This document shows positions 19,917 to 28,117 of a stretch of 64,000 bases of DNA, piece by piece. The stretch spans positions 248,001 to 312,000 of the forward strand of contig NZ_JAIUDA010000005.1 in NCBI RefSeq assembly GCF_020179835.1, given 5' to 3'. Made by a program: the position numbers and the translations under genes. Under the pieces are notes generated by a model, which was not told where the DNA came from, did not search any database, and saw only the letters and a program-made list of their open reading frames with translations. This DNA comes from Pantoea sp. alder81 (GTDB taxonomy: Bacteria > Pseudomonadota > Gammaproteobacteria > Enterobacterales > Enterobacteriaceae). Each line of letters begins with the position of its first letter. The stretch's first letter is position 1.

Positions 19917-20670
19917 ATGCCAGATATCCTCCATCGACATACAGAATCTGCCCGGTGATATATCGGGCAGCCTCTGAGCTTAGAAAAACCACACTGCCGG
20001 CCAGATCGTCGAGTTCACCAAATCGACCAAGCGGGATTTTTTTCTGCATCGCATCGCGCCAGCCTTCATCCTGATAAAACACCTGAGTCATTTCCGTTTC
20101 GAAATAGCCGGGACCGATGCCATTTACGCGGATGTTATGCGCGGCCCATTCCGCGCTCAGCGTGCGCGTCAACCCGGCCAGCCCTGACTTGGAGCTGGCA
20201 TACGCTGCAGCGCCGGGTACGCCTACACAGGTGGTCAGCGAGCACACATTAATAATCGCGCCGCCGGTTGCCGTGGAAACCATTTTTTTTGCCACCGCCT
20301 GAGCACAAAAAAATGCGCCCTTGAGGTTAGTGCCAACAATCGTGTCCCACAACGCTTCATCCACTTCGAGCGACGGGCGAATCTGTTCGGTGCCGGCATT
20401 GTTAATCAGAATATCCACCCGACCCGCAGCGGTTACCGCCTGTTGGATGCTCTCAGCCTGAGTGACATCCAGAACCAGGCCCTGCGCCTCTACGCCAGAA
20501 GCACGCAACTGCGCCACCGCGGCTTGTAGTGAGACCGCATCCCGACCGGTAATCGTCACATGCGCACCGGCCTGAGCCAATGCCTGTGCCAGCGCATAAC
20601 CGATGCCACGCGTCCCGCCCGTGACCAATGCGTTTTTACCTTGTAAGGAAAATGACGTCATGACACTCAT
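19909..20670 (-). CDS. SDR-family oxidoreductase, last gene of the HisD-like/ABC operon
   Basis: A 253-residue classical short-chain dehydrogenase: NAD(P) motif TGGTRGIG (17-24), NNAG (90-93), catalytic Ser144, Tyr157 and Lys161 (YASSK), and the C-terminal YVDGGYLA tail. It resembles gluconate 5-dehydrogenase/FabG-type enzymes; the substrate is unknown. Its ATG overlaps the stop of the upstream MDR gene by four bases (ATGA), so the two are co-translated. Pairing of an SDR with an MDR and a HisD-like enzyme parallels HpsO/HpsP/HpsN of dihydroxypropanesulfonate catabolism. Confidence 0.85.
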   Translation of the reverse strand: MSVMTSFSLQGKNALVTGGTRGIGYALAQALAQAGAHVTITGRDAVSLQAAVAQLRASGVEAQGLVLDVTQAESIQQAVTAAGRVDILINNAGTEQIRPSLEVDEALWDTIVGTNLKGAFFCAQAVAKKMVSTATGGAIINVCSLTTCVGVPGAAAYASSKSGLAGLTRTLSAEWAAHNIRVNGIGPGYFETEMTQVFYQDEGWRDAMQKKIPLGRFGELDDLAGSVVFLSSEAARYITGQILYVDGGYLASI

Positions 20671-21632
20671 ATTTTTATCACCGTTTTCAGGAAAGCCGAT
20701 TTGCCCGCAATCAGCGCCTGATAGGTTTCAGGCACATCATCCAGCTGCACCCGTGGCGCGATAAGCCGGGTTAAGTCGTCCGCCAGCAAGGCCATGATAT
20801 CCAGTGCCGCTTGTTGTTCATGCTGGAACACACTGCAACCCACCAGCGTGATCTCCCGCTCCACTAAAGCATTGAGATCAATGCCGTCCGTATGGTGGAA
20901 TATTCCGACCATCGCGATGCGACCGCCGGAGGTTATCCCCGCTATCAGCTGCGAGAGTGCGGCAGGAAATCCAGAGGCTTCAACACCCAAGGCATATTTT
21001 TCCAGCGTGGCCAGCGGCACTACAGAAGCGATTAATTGATAGCGTTGCGCATTCGGTTCGATTAACGCCACCTGACATTTTTTCAGGCGGTGCAGAAGTA
21101 ACGCCGTCAGGCCTCCGATGGTTCCACCGCCCGTGACACACACAGCATCACCTTCTACAGGATTGAGTTGATTCACCACCCGCAATGCCACGCCTAACGG
21201 TTCACTCAATACCGCTATTTCATCGGGAATCGCATCGGGTACCGCCAGCATACTGCTCAGCGGTAACGCCACCTGTTCAGCAAAACCACCGTCAAACACT
21301 TCTCCGACAAAGCCCAGGGACTCGCACAGGTTCATCGCGCCCGATGAACAAAATGCGCAATGGCCGCAGTACACACGCGAATCACCTACCACGCGCATGC
21401 CCAGTTGGAAACGATCGCTTTCGCCGTTGATTTCGCTAATGACACCGAACAGTTCATGTCCCGGTGTCACCGGAAGATGAGCTATCCACTTTCCGGTTTT
21501 GAAATTATGTAAATCGGAGCCACAGATCCCTGCTGAGTGCACATTGATTCTGGCCCATCCGGCGGGCAAATCGGGTGGGGAGAGTTCTTCAACAGTGACC
21601 TGACCAATACCTTTGAGGCGTACCGCTTTCAT
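20667..21632 (-). CDS. Zinc-dependent alcohol dehydrogenase (MDR family)
   Basis: A 321-residue medium-chain dehydrogenase, short for the family. Catalytic zinc ligands Cys37 (GICGSD) and His59-Glu60 (PGHE) and the four structural-zinc cysteines C89, C92, C95 and C103 are present. The cofactor-binding motif is TGGGTIGG. It resembles threonine/sorbitol dehydrogenase-type enzymes acting on secondary alcohols of polar substrates. It lies one base after the APH-like gene and overlaps the SDR gene. Confidence 0.85.
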   Translation of the reverse strand: MKAVRLKGIGQVTVEELSPPDLPAGWARINVHSAGICGSDLHNFKTGKWIAHLPVTPGHELFGVISEINGESDRFQLGMRVVGDSRVYCGHCAFCSSGAMNLCESLGFVGEVFDGGFAEQVALPLSSMLAVPDAIPDEIAVLSEPLGVALRVVNQLNPVEGDAVCVTGGGTIGGLTALLLHRLKKCQVALIEPNAQRYQLIASVVPLATLEKYALGVEASGFPAALSQLIAGITSGGRIAMVGIFHHTDGIDLNALVEREITLVGCSVFQHEQQAALDIMALLADDLTRLIAPRVQLDDVPETYQALIAGKSAFLKTVIKI

Positions 21633-21633
21633 A

Positions 21634-22929
21634 TCAGTTCTCCGTGATCAGGCTGTCGATCCAATGGGTGAATTCATCCTCTCCGCCGCACGCCAGCATC
21701 ACGGCAACCGAGAAGCCAATCGCTGAGCTGGTCGGATTATGGTTACTGGATGAGCCGGCACGTAAATTCATCACCAGCGTCGGACAGCAGAACAACGCCA
21801 GCCGCACCATCTGTTGCCAGTTGGCGGGTAGCCAGCCTTTCTTCTGCAAGGCTGCAAGCAAAGGCTTCCAGTACAGCTCTCCTTTGCTCGTCAGAAATGC
21901 GCGGCGTAGCGGGCTGAGTTGCCAGTCATGTGCAACAATCAGCGTGTCGCCATCGCACCGCACATTAACCTGATAGCGGGCAGCGGCATCGTCAGGTTCA
22001 TACAGCCAGCACGGATGCGCATAAATGTTATGGAACGTAGCTTTGATCTCAGCCAGTAGAGCGGGAATGTTGCTGCCAGCAAAAGCAGGGTCGAAACTCA
22101 CCAGTTCAGGTTCACCGTGCTGCGTTTCGTACCACACGTTGGCATTGTGTGCATCACCATGCGCCACCACGACACCCTGTGACGCCAGCGCAGCAGGTTT
22201 CAACACTTGTCCCGCAGTCAGAAAAAGCTGGTGAAGAGTCTGGGGATATAACACGCCGTTGACCTGCCAGTGCATCTGGCTCAGTTTCTCCCAATCGAGC
22301 TGCACCTCACCCAGTGTGAAGCGCTGCCCGACATAGAACTGCGCCACTCGTCCACCTAAGCCATCCGGATCACCCGCGGAAACCAGTCGATTCCAGAACA
22401 ATTGGTGAATAGATTCAGCGGCAACTTCTGCCGCCGTTGCCATGCGCAACGTGGGCAGCGTGTGAGCGAGAATATTGCTATCGGCGCGACGCTGAGCCTC
22501 AATAATCGCTGCTGATTGCTCCCAGTCAGCTACAGATTCCACTGCACGGCACACATCTGCCAGACGCTGATCGTTGCGTAAGCTATACAGCAGAATCTGT
22601 CGTCCAGGCTCACCGCAGGTGTAGACCGGCACATCGACAGCGAAACCGTGCTCACGCAGCAGTTCAGCTCGGTAATACTCATCAATGGTGTGCTCTTCCC
22701 CTTCCTCGTGATGGAATTTAAAAAACAGCGTGCGCCCATCCGCGAGCACCACGCGACCATTTAACGAGTTCAGGCTGTACTGATCGCGGTTGATCTGCAG
22801 GCTGATTGCCTCGATCCCGGTGACATCTGCGATCAGCTGCTGGAGTTTCTCGCTGGCACGTTCCCACTGGTTCTCTTTAGTTAAACGACGCGCTTGTGCC
22901 GCAAGTGGAGGACGCAGGCGATCACTCAT
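21634..22929 (-). CDS. APH/choline-kinase-fold phosphotransferase, substrate unknown
   Basis: A 431-residue protein with protein-kinase-like catalytic signatures: a candidate ATP-binding Lys71 (FFKFH), the catalytic loop HGDAHNAN (257-264; Asp259, Asn264) and the metal-binding Asp280 in SFDPAF. This is the pattern of aminoglycoside, choline and hydroxylysine kinases, which phosphorylate hydroxyls of amino alcohols or amino sugars. About 100 extra C-terminal residues have no family I recognise. ATG 22929, with AAGGTG upstream, overlaps the HisD-like stop by 8 bp. It is likely a metabolic kinase given its place between a transporter and dehydrogenases. Confidence 0.7.
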   Translation of the reverse strand: MSDRLRPPLAAQARRLTKENQWERASEKLQQLIADVTGIEAISLQINRDQYSLNSLNGRVVLADGRTLFFKFHHEEGEEHTIDEYYRAELLREHGFAVDVPVYTCGEPGRQILLYSLRNDQRLADVCRAVESVADWEQSAAIIEAQRRADSNILAHTLPTLRMATAAEVAAESIHQLFWNRLVSAGDPDGLGGRVAQFYVGQRFTLGEVQLDWEKLSQMHWQVNGVLYPQTLHQLFLTAGQVLKPAALASQGVVVAHGDAHNANVWYETQHGEPELVSFDPAFAGSNIPALLAEIKATFHNIYAHPCWLYEPDDAAARYQVNVRCDGDTLIVAHDWQLSPLRRAFLTSKGELYWKPLLAALQKKGWLPANWQQMVRLALFCCPTLVMNLRAGSSSNHNPTSSAIGFSVAVMLACGGEDEFTHWIDSLITEN

Positions 22930-24250
22930 CGCGCCCACCTTTTAATAAGGTCTGTCGGATATCTGACACCGCCAATGCATGGCCGGGGAACCCTTCATAT
23001 TCCGCAAAACGTTTGGCTTTAGGAGCCAATTCCTGATAGCCCCGGCTGGTGACATAAGCGATAGACATACGCTTCATATAGTCAAACACCGAGAGCGGTC
23101 CTGCGGTTTTCGCCGCCCCGTTGGTTGGCAACACCGCATTAGGCCCGAGCACGAAGTTACCCAGCACAATCGGCGAATGTTCTCCCAGCAGAATTTCACC
23201 CGCATTGCGGATTTCCATCATCACATCCATCGGTTCGTGCGCCAGCACTTCTAGATGTTCCGGGGCATACGCATTGACGAATTCAATCGCCGTGGCGAAG
23301 TCTTTGGTGAGTATCACGCCACCGTGGTCGCCACAGAGCACGCGTTGCGAAAAGTCCGCCCTTTTCTCACCGATTTGCTGCCAGTAGCCCGGTAGCGCGG
23401 CGATAGCCTCTTCCGCCACGCGACGGCTGGACGTCACCAGATAGGCCGAACTATCAGGGCCGTGTTCGGATTCGATAATCAGATCGAGTGCCGCTAACGC
23501 ACCATTCACCGAATCATCCGCTAAGATCAGGCTTTCGCTTGGGCCCGCAGGCACGCCGGGATCGATCAAATGCGCGAGCTGACGTTTAGCCGCAACCACC
23601 CAGGGACTGCCGGGGCCGACAATCTTTAAACATTTCGGGATGGAATCGGTGCCGAACGCCACTGCCGCCACGCCTTGTGCACCACCACATTTATAAACGT
23701 GCTCAATCCCCACCAGTCGCGCAGCAACCAGCGTCGCATCATCAACGGTGCCATCCGGGCCTGGTGGCGTAATCACAATTGGCAGCGGCACACCGGCGAC
23801 AATGGCGGGAATGGTTGTCATCAGCAATACGCTGGGAAATGAACCTTTACCGCGCGGGACATAGCAGGCTACGGCATCAATCGGAACATGTCGATCCCCG
23901 GCAAAAGCGCCAGGACGCATCTCTTTCCACCACATTTCCTCGGGCTTCTGTGCTTCATGGAACGCGCGAATATTCTCCACCGCGAAACGGATCGAGTCGA
24001 TCACTTGCGGATCAACGCGCTCGAATGCCGCGTCGAACTCCTGTTCGTCAGCCTTAATGGCAAAAGTTTCTGGCTGCACACCATCAAATTCACGGGCAAA
24101 TCGAATTAACGCCTGATCCCCTTCAGTTCTGACAGCTTCAATAATCGGCTTCACCTTTTCGGCAAAACTCGACAGGTCAGATTCGGTACGTTTGAACAGC
24201 TGCTCAGGTAATACGTCAGACGTTGACAGATCATGAAATGAAACGGCCAT
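22922..24250 (-). CDS. Histidinol-dehydrogenase-family enzyme (HpsN-like), not biosynthetic HisD
   Basis: A 442-residue HisD paralogue. The family core is present: VPRGKGSFPS, GPGSPWV, PGVPAGPSES, the EHGPDS region, and the catalytic PEHLE (Glu331-His332). Aligned by eye with E. coli HisD, zinc-ligand positions Gln259/His262/Asp360/His419 correspond to Glu260/His263/Asn365/His424, so two of four differ. The histidinol-pocket block GPNHVLP reads GPNAVLP. Known HisD paralogues of this kind oxidise other alcohols to acids, for example HpsN acting on 2,3-dihydroxypropanesulfonate. No other his genes are nearby. It directly follows the ABC ATPase gene. Confidence 0.8.
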   Translation of the reverse strand: MAVSFHDLSTSDVLPEQLFKRTESDLSSFAEKVKPIIEAVRTEGDQALIRFAREFDGVQPETFAIKADEQEFDAAFERVDPQVIDSIRFAVENIRAFHEAQKPEEMWWKEMRPGAFAGDRHVPIDAVACYVPRGKGSFPSVLLMTTIPAIVAGVPLPIVITPPGPDGTVDDATLVAARLVGIEHVYKCGGAQGVAAVAFGTDSIPKCLKIVGPGSPWVVAAKRQLAHLIDPGVPAGPSESLILADDSVNGALAALDLIIESEHGPDSSAYLVTSSRRVAEEAIAALPGYWQQIGEKRADFSQRVLCGDHGGVILTKDFATAIEFVNAYAPEHLEVLAHEPMDVMMEIRNAGEILLGEHSPIVLGNFVLGPNAVLPTNGAAKTAGPLSVFDYMKRMSIAYVTSRGYQELAPKAKRFAEYEGFPGHALAVSDIRQTLLKGGRDE

Positions 24251-24268
24251 AATAAATCCTCAATATTG

Positions 24269-25030
24269 TCAGTGCGTGAATTCGTGTTGGTGAATGCGGC
24301 TCAGCACCTGATGCTGCAGCTCGATAAATTCTGGTACGCGATTGATCCCCTCATGACGTGGGCGCGGTAAGTTCACTGCGAAGGTGGTATCGATTTTCCC
24401 TGGGCCCATCACCACAATGCGGTCCGACAGCCTGACGGCTTCTTCAATATCGTGCGTGACAAACATCACCGTCAGGCGATGCTTTTCCCAAATCTCAATC
24501 AGTAACTGCTGCATCTGGTGACGCGTCATGGCATCCAGCGCGCCAAAAGGCTCATCCATTAACAGAATTTTGGGGCGATACGAGAGCGCTCGGGCGATGG
24601 CCACGCGCTGCTTCATCCCCCCTGAAAGTTCACTGGGCCAGCGATCGGCGGCATCACCGAGTTTCACTAGTTCAAGATGCTGCTGCGCGATTTCCCGGCA
24701 CTGGCTGGATGGCGTGCCTGCGGCTTTCAGGGCAAATTCAATATTGCCGCGCGCCGTCAGCCACGGCAGCAAAGTGTAAGATTGGAAAACTACGCCGCGA
24801 TCCAGTCCTGGGCCGGGAATCGGTTGCCCATCCACCAGCACATCGCCACTGTCAAACTCCTCCAGACCGGCTGCAATCGATAACAGTGTGCTTTTGCCGC
24901 AGCCTGAAGCCCCAACAATCGAAACAAACTCGTTGTCATTGAGCGTGAGGTCGATGCCGTGCAGCACGCGGCGGCGAGATTTCCCCTGAGCGAAACTCTT
25001 CTCCAGTTGATTCATTGTTAAGCTCGCCAT
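24269..25030 (-). CDS. ABC transporter ATPase (taurine/sulfonate/nitrate type)
   Basis: A 253-residue ATP-binding subunit of the TauB/SsuB/NrtD group. It has Walker A GASGCGKST (near 39-47), the signature LSGGMKQRVAIARAL, Walker B ILLMDEPFGALD and the H-loop VTHDIEEA. Its ATG overlaps the permease stop (TGATG), showing translational coupling. With the neighbouring permease and binding protein it forms a complete importer. Confidence 0.88.
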   Translation of the reverse strand: MASLTMNQLEKSFAQGKSRRRVLHGIDLTLNDNEFVSIVGASGCGKSTLLSIAAGLEEFDSGDVLVDGQPIPGPGLDRGVVFQSYTLLPWLTARGNIEFALKAAGTPSSQCREIAQQHLELVKLGDAADRWPSELSGGMKQRVAIARALSYRPKILLMDEPFGALDAMTRHQMQQLLIEIWEKHRLTVMFVTHDIEEAVRLSDRIVVMGPGKIDTTFAVNLPRPRHEGINRVPEFIELQHQVLSRIHQHEFTH

Positions 25031-25875
25031 CAGGAACGTCTCCGGTTGTAGCGGAATAACACACGCTCAGCGGCGCGCATGATTTGGTCGGTAATCAAGC
25101 CCAGCAGCCCCAGTAACAGGATGTAGCCGATGATGGTGTCGGTCTGGAAGTAGCGTTGGGAAACCACAATCCGGTAGCCCAAACCTGAGGTTGAAGCCAC
25201 CAATTCAGCCAGCACTAACCACGTCCATGCCCAACCGAGGCTGATGCGCAATGCATCCCAAATCGCGGGTAAAGCTGAGGGGATGACAATTCGCAGTAAA
25301 ATTTTGCGATCGGATAGGCCAAGGGTGCGACCCAGCCCGACGAAATCAGGTGGAACGCGTTTGATGGCATCGATCATCATCAGCACCTGCTGAAAGAAGG
25401 TACCGATCCAGATCACGAGGAATTTCTGAATATCGTCAGTACCCGTCCATAAAATGGTGAGAGGGACAAACGCCACCACCGGCATATAGCGAATAAAATC
25501 GACCAGAGGTTCAACTATGGCTTTAAACAAACCGTAGCAACCCGCCAGAACGCCAATGAAAATGGCCATCGCTGAGGAAATCGCGAACGCAATCACCATG
25601 CGATACAGGCTGCTGGCGATATCACTTTGCAAAGTACCGTTCTGTGCCAGCGTCACCATCTGATGCCAGACGCGCTCAATGCCCGGCAGAAAAATAGGTT
25701 TGATTGCCCCTGAGGATGTGGCCAGCCACCAGGCCAAAATCAAGAATACGAACACCAGAATCGCGATAGTTAAAAATTGGGCCCGTGTTGGCTCTTTACC
25801 TATGGTTAAAAGGTGACTTCGACGGCGTTTTTTTTTCGCCTGACGATTAACCCGCTGCAACTCGACTGAACTCAT
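25030..25875 (-). CDS. ABC transporter permease (TauC/SsuC type)
   Basis: A 281-residue inner-membrane permease with about six helices and the EAA loop (LGRTLGLSDRKILLRIVIPSALP). The N-terminus is unusually basic (RQAKKKRRRSH). ATG 25875 is chosen because AGGAGG stands just before it; a GTG at 25908 has no such site. It belongs to the BPD_transp family of sulfonate, taurine and nitrate importers. Confidence 0.87.
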   Translation of the reverse strand: MSSVELQRVNRQAKKKRRRSHLLTIGKEPTRAQFLTIAILVFVFLILAWWLATSSGAIKPIFLPGIERVWHQMVTLAQNGTLQSDIASSLYRMVIAFAISSAMAIFIGVLAGCYGLFKAIVEPLVDFIRYMPVVAFVPLTILWTGTDDIQKFLVIWIGTFFQQVLMMIDAIKRVPPDFVGLGRTLGLSDRKILLRIVIPSALPAIWDALRISLGWAWTWLVLAELVASTSGLGYRIVVSQRYFQTDTIIGYILLLGLLGLITDQIMRAAERVLFRYNRRRS

Positions 25876-25894
25876 GCCCCCTCCTGATTTCCAT

Positions 25895-25925
25895 GCCTCT
25901 CCGCTCACAGGTGCGGCAGAGAGGC
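25895..25925 (-). promoter_or_regulatory. Intercistronic hairpin between binding protein and permease genes
   Basis: GCCTCTCCGC and GCGGcaGAGAGGC (25895-25925) form a strong stem with an 8-nt loop in the only sizeable gap of the operon, directly after the binding-protein gene. Such stems commonly stabilise the upstream message so that binding protein exceeds membrane subunits. Confidence 0.5.
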
Positions 25926-25936
25926 GCTATCAACGC

Positions 25937-26923
25937 TTATTGCTGATTGGCAAACTCTGCATCAATGGTTTGAGCTGGCGTCACCGGTTGGGTCACAATT
26001 CCGGCCTCGGTTGCCGCTTTTAAAATATGTGGGAAAGTTTTGGTAGTGAAATCATGTGAGAGGTAGGCTTTATTTTCACTCAAGGTGAAATATTTAACCC
26101 CATCAAAGGCGGTATCTAAATCCTCAGGCGTAGCGCCCACTGCTTTAGAAATAATGGCGCGACCTTCAGTGGTATTGGCGTTATAAAAATCGAGCGCAGC
26201 ACCCCAGGTTTTAATTAATGATTTGATTTCATCCGGATGGCTTTTTATAAAATCATCACGCACGACCAGCACATCACTGATTAAACCTGGATCGGAAGAT
26301 CCGCTATACAGCATTTTAATACTTGGGTCTGATTTCTTCGCCACGCTGAGATACGGCTCGTAGGTGACTGCCACGGGTACTCTTCCGGCCAGGATAGCGC
26401 TACCAGCGGAAGCTGCAGGCATCGGCACCGGTTTAATGTCACTAAAGGATAATCCTGCCGATGCCAACGCGCTGCGCAGCAGAATGTCGCTGGTGGTACC
26501 TTCTTCATATGCCACCTGCTTACCTTTAAGATCCTTGACGCTGCCAACCTCTTTGCTCGCCAGAATGGCGTCTGCCGTATTGCTCTGGTCCAGCACCAGG
26601 ACGATTTTTACCGGCAGCCCGGCGGAAATCATCCCCATAGCGGTGTGCGTGGCGATATTGGCAGCATCAATCTGACCACTCGCCAGCGCCGCATTAATAT
26701 CTTTATCTTCAGCGAAGTTGATCACTTCAACCTTCTTCAACCCCGATTTGGCAAAAAGGTCCTTTGCTGAGGCGATGTGCCACTGACCGTAACCCAACCA
26801 GGGTTCAACCCCCATTTTGATAGGCGCTGCTTCCGCTGCATAAACAGAGTGTGCCGCGAGTGTGAATAAACTAAAGCAGCAAACATAAGAAACCGATTTC
26901 TTCACAGCATGGAGAGAAAACAT
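25937..26923 (-). CDS. Periplasmic substrate-binding protein (TauA/SsuA-like)
   Basis: A 328-residue binding protein with a cleavable signal peptide (hydrophobic core about 13-28, cleavage near VYAAEA). The mature part begins with the IKMGVEPWLGYG segment typical of the taurine/aliphatic-sulfonate/nitrate NMT1-like fold, and the ALASGQIDAANIATHT and DLKGKQVAYEEGTTS blocks fit. The ligand cannot be told from sequence; a sulfonate or small amino compound is likely. It is first in the seven-gene operon. AAGGA precedes its start. Confidence 0.85.
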   Translation of the reverse strand: MFSLHAVKKSVSYVCCFSLFTLAAHSVYAAEAAPIKMGVEPWLGYGQWHIASAKDLFAKSGLKKVEVINFAEDKDINAALASGQIDAANIATHTAMGMISAGLPVKIVLVLDQSNTADAILASKEVGSVKDLKGKQVAYEEGTTSDILLRSALASAGLSFSDIKPVPMPAASAGSAILAGRVPVAVTYEPYLSVAKKSDPSIKMLYSGSSDPGLISDVLVVRDDFIKSHPDEIKSLIKTWGAALDFYNANTTEGRAIISKAVGATPEDLDTAFDGVKYFTLSENKAYLSHDFTTKTFPHILKAATEAGIVTQPVTPAQTIDAEFANQQ

Positions 26924-26973
26924 AGTTATTTCCTTCTGTTATGATTATGGGGTGTTAAGACAAGTGATACACT

Positions 26974-26987
26974 CATGTATATACAAG
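26974..26987. promoter_or_regulatory. Candidate operator upstream of the TauA-like operon
   Basis: CATGTATATACAAG is a 12/14 palindrome with core TGTATATACA, about 50 bp before the binding-protein start. GntR-type regulators often bind sites of this form. No regulator gene adjoins the operon, so the protein is unknown. Confidence 0.35.
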
Positions 26988-27206
26988 AGTATGCAAGAGT
27001 GGTGCCAGTTAAATATCCGCTTGCTTCCGCAGTCGTTAATCTTTTCTGCGCCCTAACGGTGCACGCCAATAGTGCATTGCACTATGGCAAACAATATCCT
27101 GCTAATGACGGACGTCGAATAAATAAAAAGAAAAAAGCTGGGCGGGTCACAACAAATTTTGGTGAGAGTAGATAGGCCTGGGATGATTTAAATGCTACTC
27201 GAAAAC

Positions 27207-27234
27207 GGAAACAGCAGGTTTTCCTGCTGTTTCC
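27207..27234 (-). terminator. Terminator of leuE
   Basis: GGAAACAGCAGG and CCTGCTGTTTCC form a perfect 12-bp stem with a TTTT loop; on the minus strand it is followed by GTTTTC. It lies just past the leuE stop and could act in both directions. Confidence 0.65.
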
Positions 27235-27258
27235 TGGATATTGGCGCTGAGAGTAAAA

Positions 27259-27897
27259 TTAACTTTGTGCACTCATTAAGCGCACAGCAAAACCAAAGAA
27301 CAACATGCCCGTGAGCATATTCCCGATTTTTACCAGTCGAGTGCGGTTTTTCAGGAAGCGAACCATCACGCTACCAGCCATCAGCAAAATCAGATAATAG
27401 CTCAGGCTGATCAGTTGGATCATCGAGCCCAGTACCGCGAAGGCAGGCGCAGTATGAGTGACCGCCGGATCAATAAACTGAATGAAAAAGGAGACGTAGA
27501 ACAGTATGGCTTTAGGATTGGTCACGCCCAGAAGCAGTGCGCGCAGGAAATAGTTTTCTATTTTAACGGCTTCAGCGGGCTGGTTACCTTCACGTTTGCG
27601 CAATGCACCCAGAATGATCTTTACGCCTAAATAGAGCAGGAACATCGCGCCAAGATACTTCACCACCATAAAAATATGCGGACTGGTGCGAATCAGCGTC
27701 GCGACGCCGGCCCAGGCAAGGAAGATGAGAATCAGGTCGCCCATCATCACCCCTGCTATCGCTTTAGAAGCCGCTTTTACGCCACGGCCCATCCCGGTGC
27801 GCAATACGTACAAACTGTTTGGACCAGGCAGCAGAATAATTACCAGCGCACCCGCCAGAAACGTCCAGACATTAATAATTCCTACATCGTGCAACAT
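27259..27897 (-). CDS. leuE: Leucine/amino-acid exporter LeuE (LysE/RhtB family)
   Basis: Inner-membrane exporter of leucine and related amino acids. From ATG 27897 the product is 212 residues, the same length as E. coli LeuE, and shares the N-terminal WTFLAGALVIILLPGPN block, AWAGVATLI, LGAMFLLYLG and TNPKAILFYVSFFIQFID. About six helices are predicted. The frame stays open upstream to 28026, but that stretch has no family likeness. An ATG at 27906 is an alternative start. No regulator is adjacent. Confidence 0.85.
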   Translation of the reverse strand: MLHDVGIINVWTFLAGALVIILLPGPNSLYVLRTGMGRGVKAASKAIAGVMMGDLILIFLAWAGVATLIRTSPHIFMVVKYLGAMFLLYLGVKIILGALRKREGNQPAEAVKIENYFLRALLLGVTNPKAILFYVSFFIQFIDPAVTHTAPAFAVLGSMIQLISLSYYLILLMAGSVMVRFLKNRTRLVKIGNMLTGMLFFGFAVRLMSAQS

Positions 27898-28117
27898 AAC
27901 AACCATTACTCCAGCGCCATGCAGGTTGATTCGCCCGATGACGTTTGTTTTTAAATTGACAGGTGAATATGTGCAGCGGATCGCGCTGCAATGGGGCCGA
28001 TATAGTAGCAGATGACGCTGTGCCATGTCCTCCGACGACTGCGCATCACTGAAACAGTCATAGGCGCCTGCCCATTAGCGCTATATAATCCGTTGCATTA
28101 CGCTGCAGGGATAACCC

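Larger units (their letters stand above)
26924..27258. other. Intergenic region: operon promoter side and leuE terminator
   Basis: No gene is supported here. It should hold the promoter of the ABC/HisD-like operon; a near-palindrome lies at 26974-26987 and the leuE terminator at 27207-27234. An open frame at 26975-27175 (66 codons) shows no family likeness, no ribosome-binding site and a basic low-complexity end, and is judged spurious. Confidence 0.6.

Noticed and set aside
22922-24250. Biosynthetic histidinol dehydrogenase (hisD)
   Set aside because: No other his genes nearby, changed zinc-site positions and placement in an importer operon.
26975-27175. 66-codon frame upstream of the TauA-like operon
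   Set aside because: No ribosome site, lies in promoter DNA, no recognisable domain.
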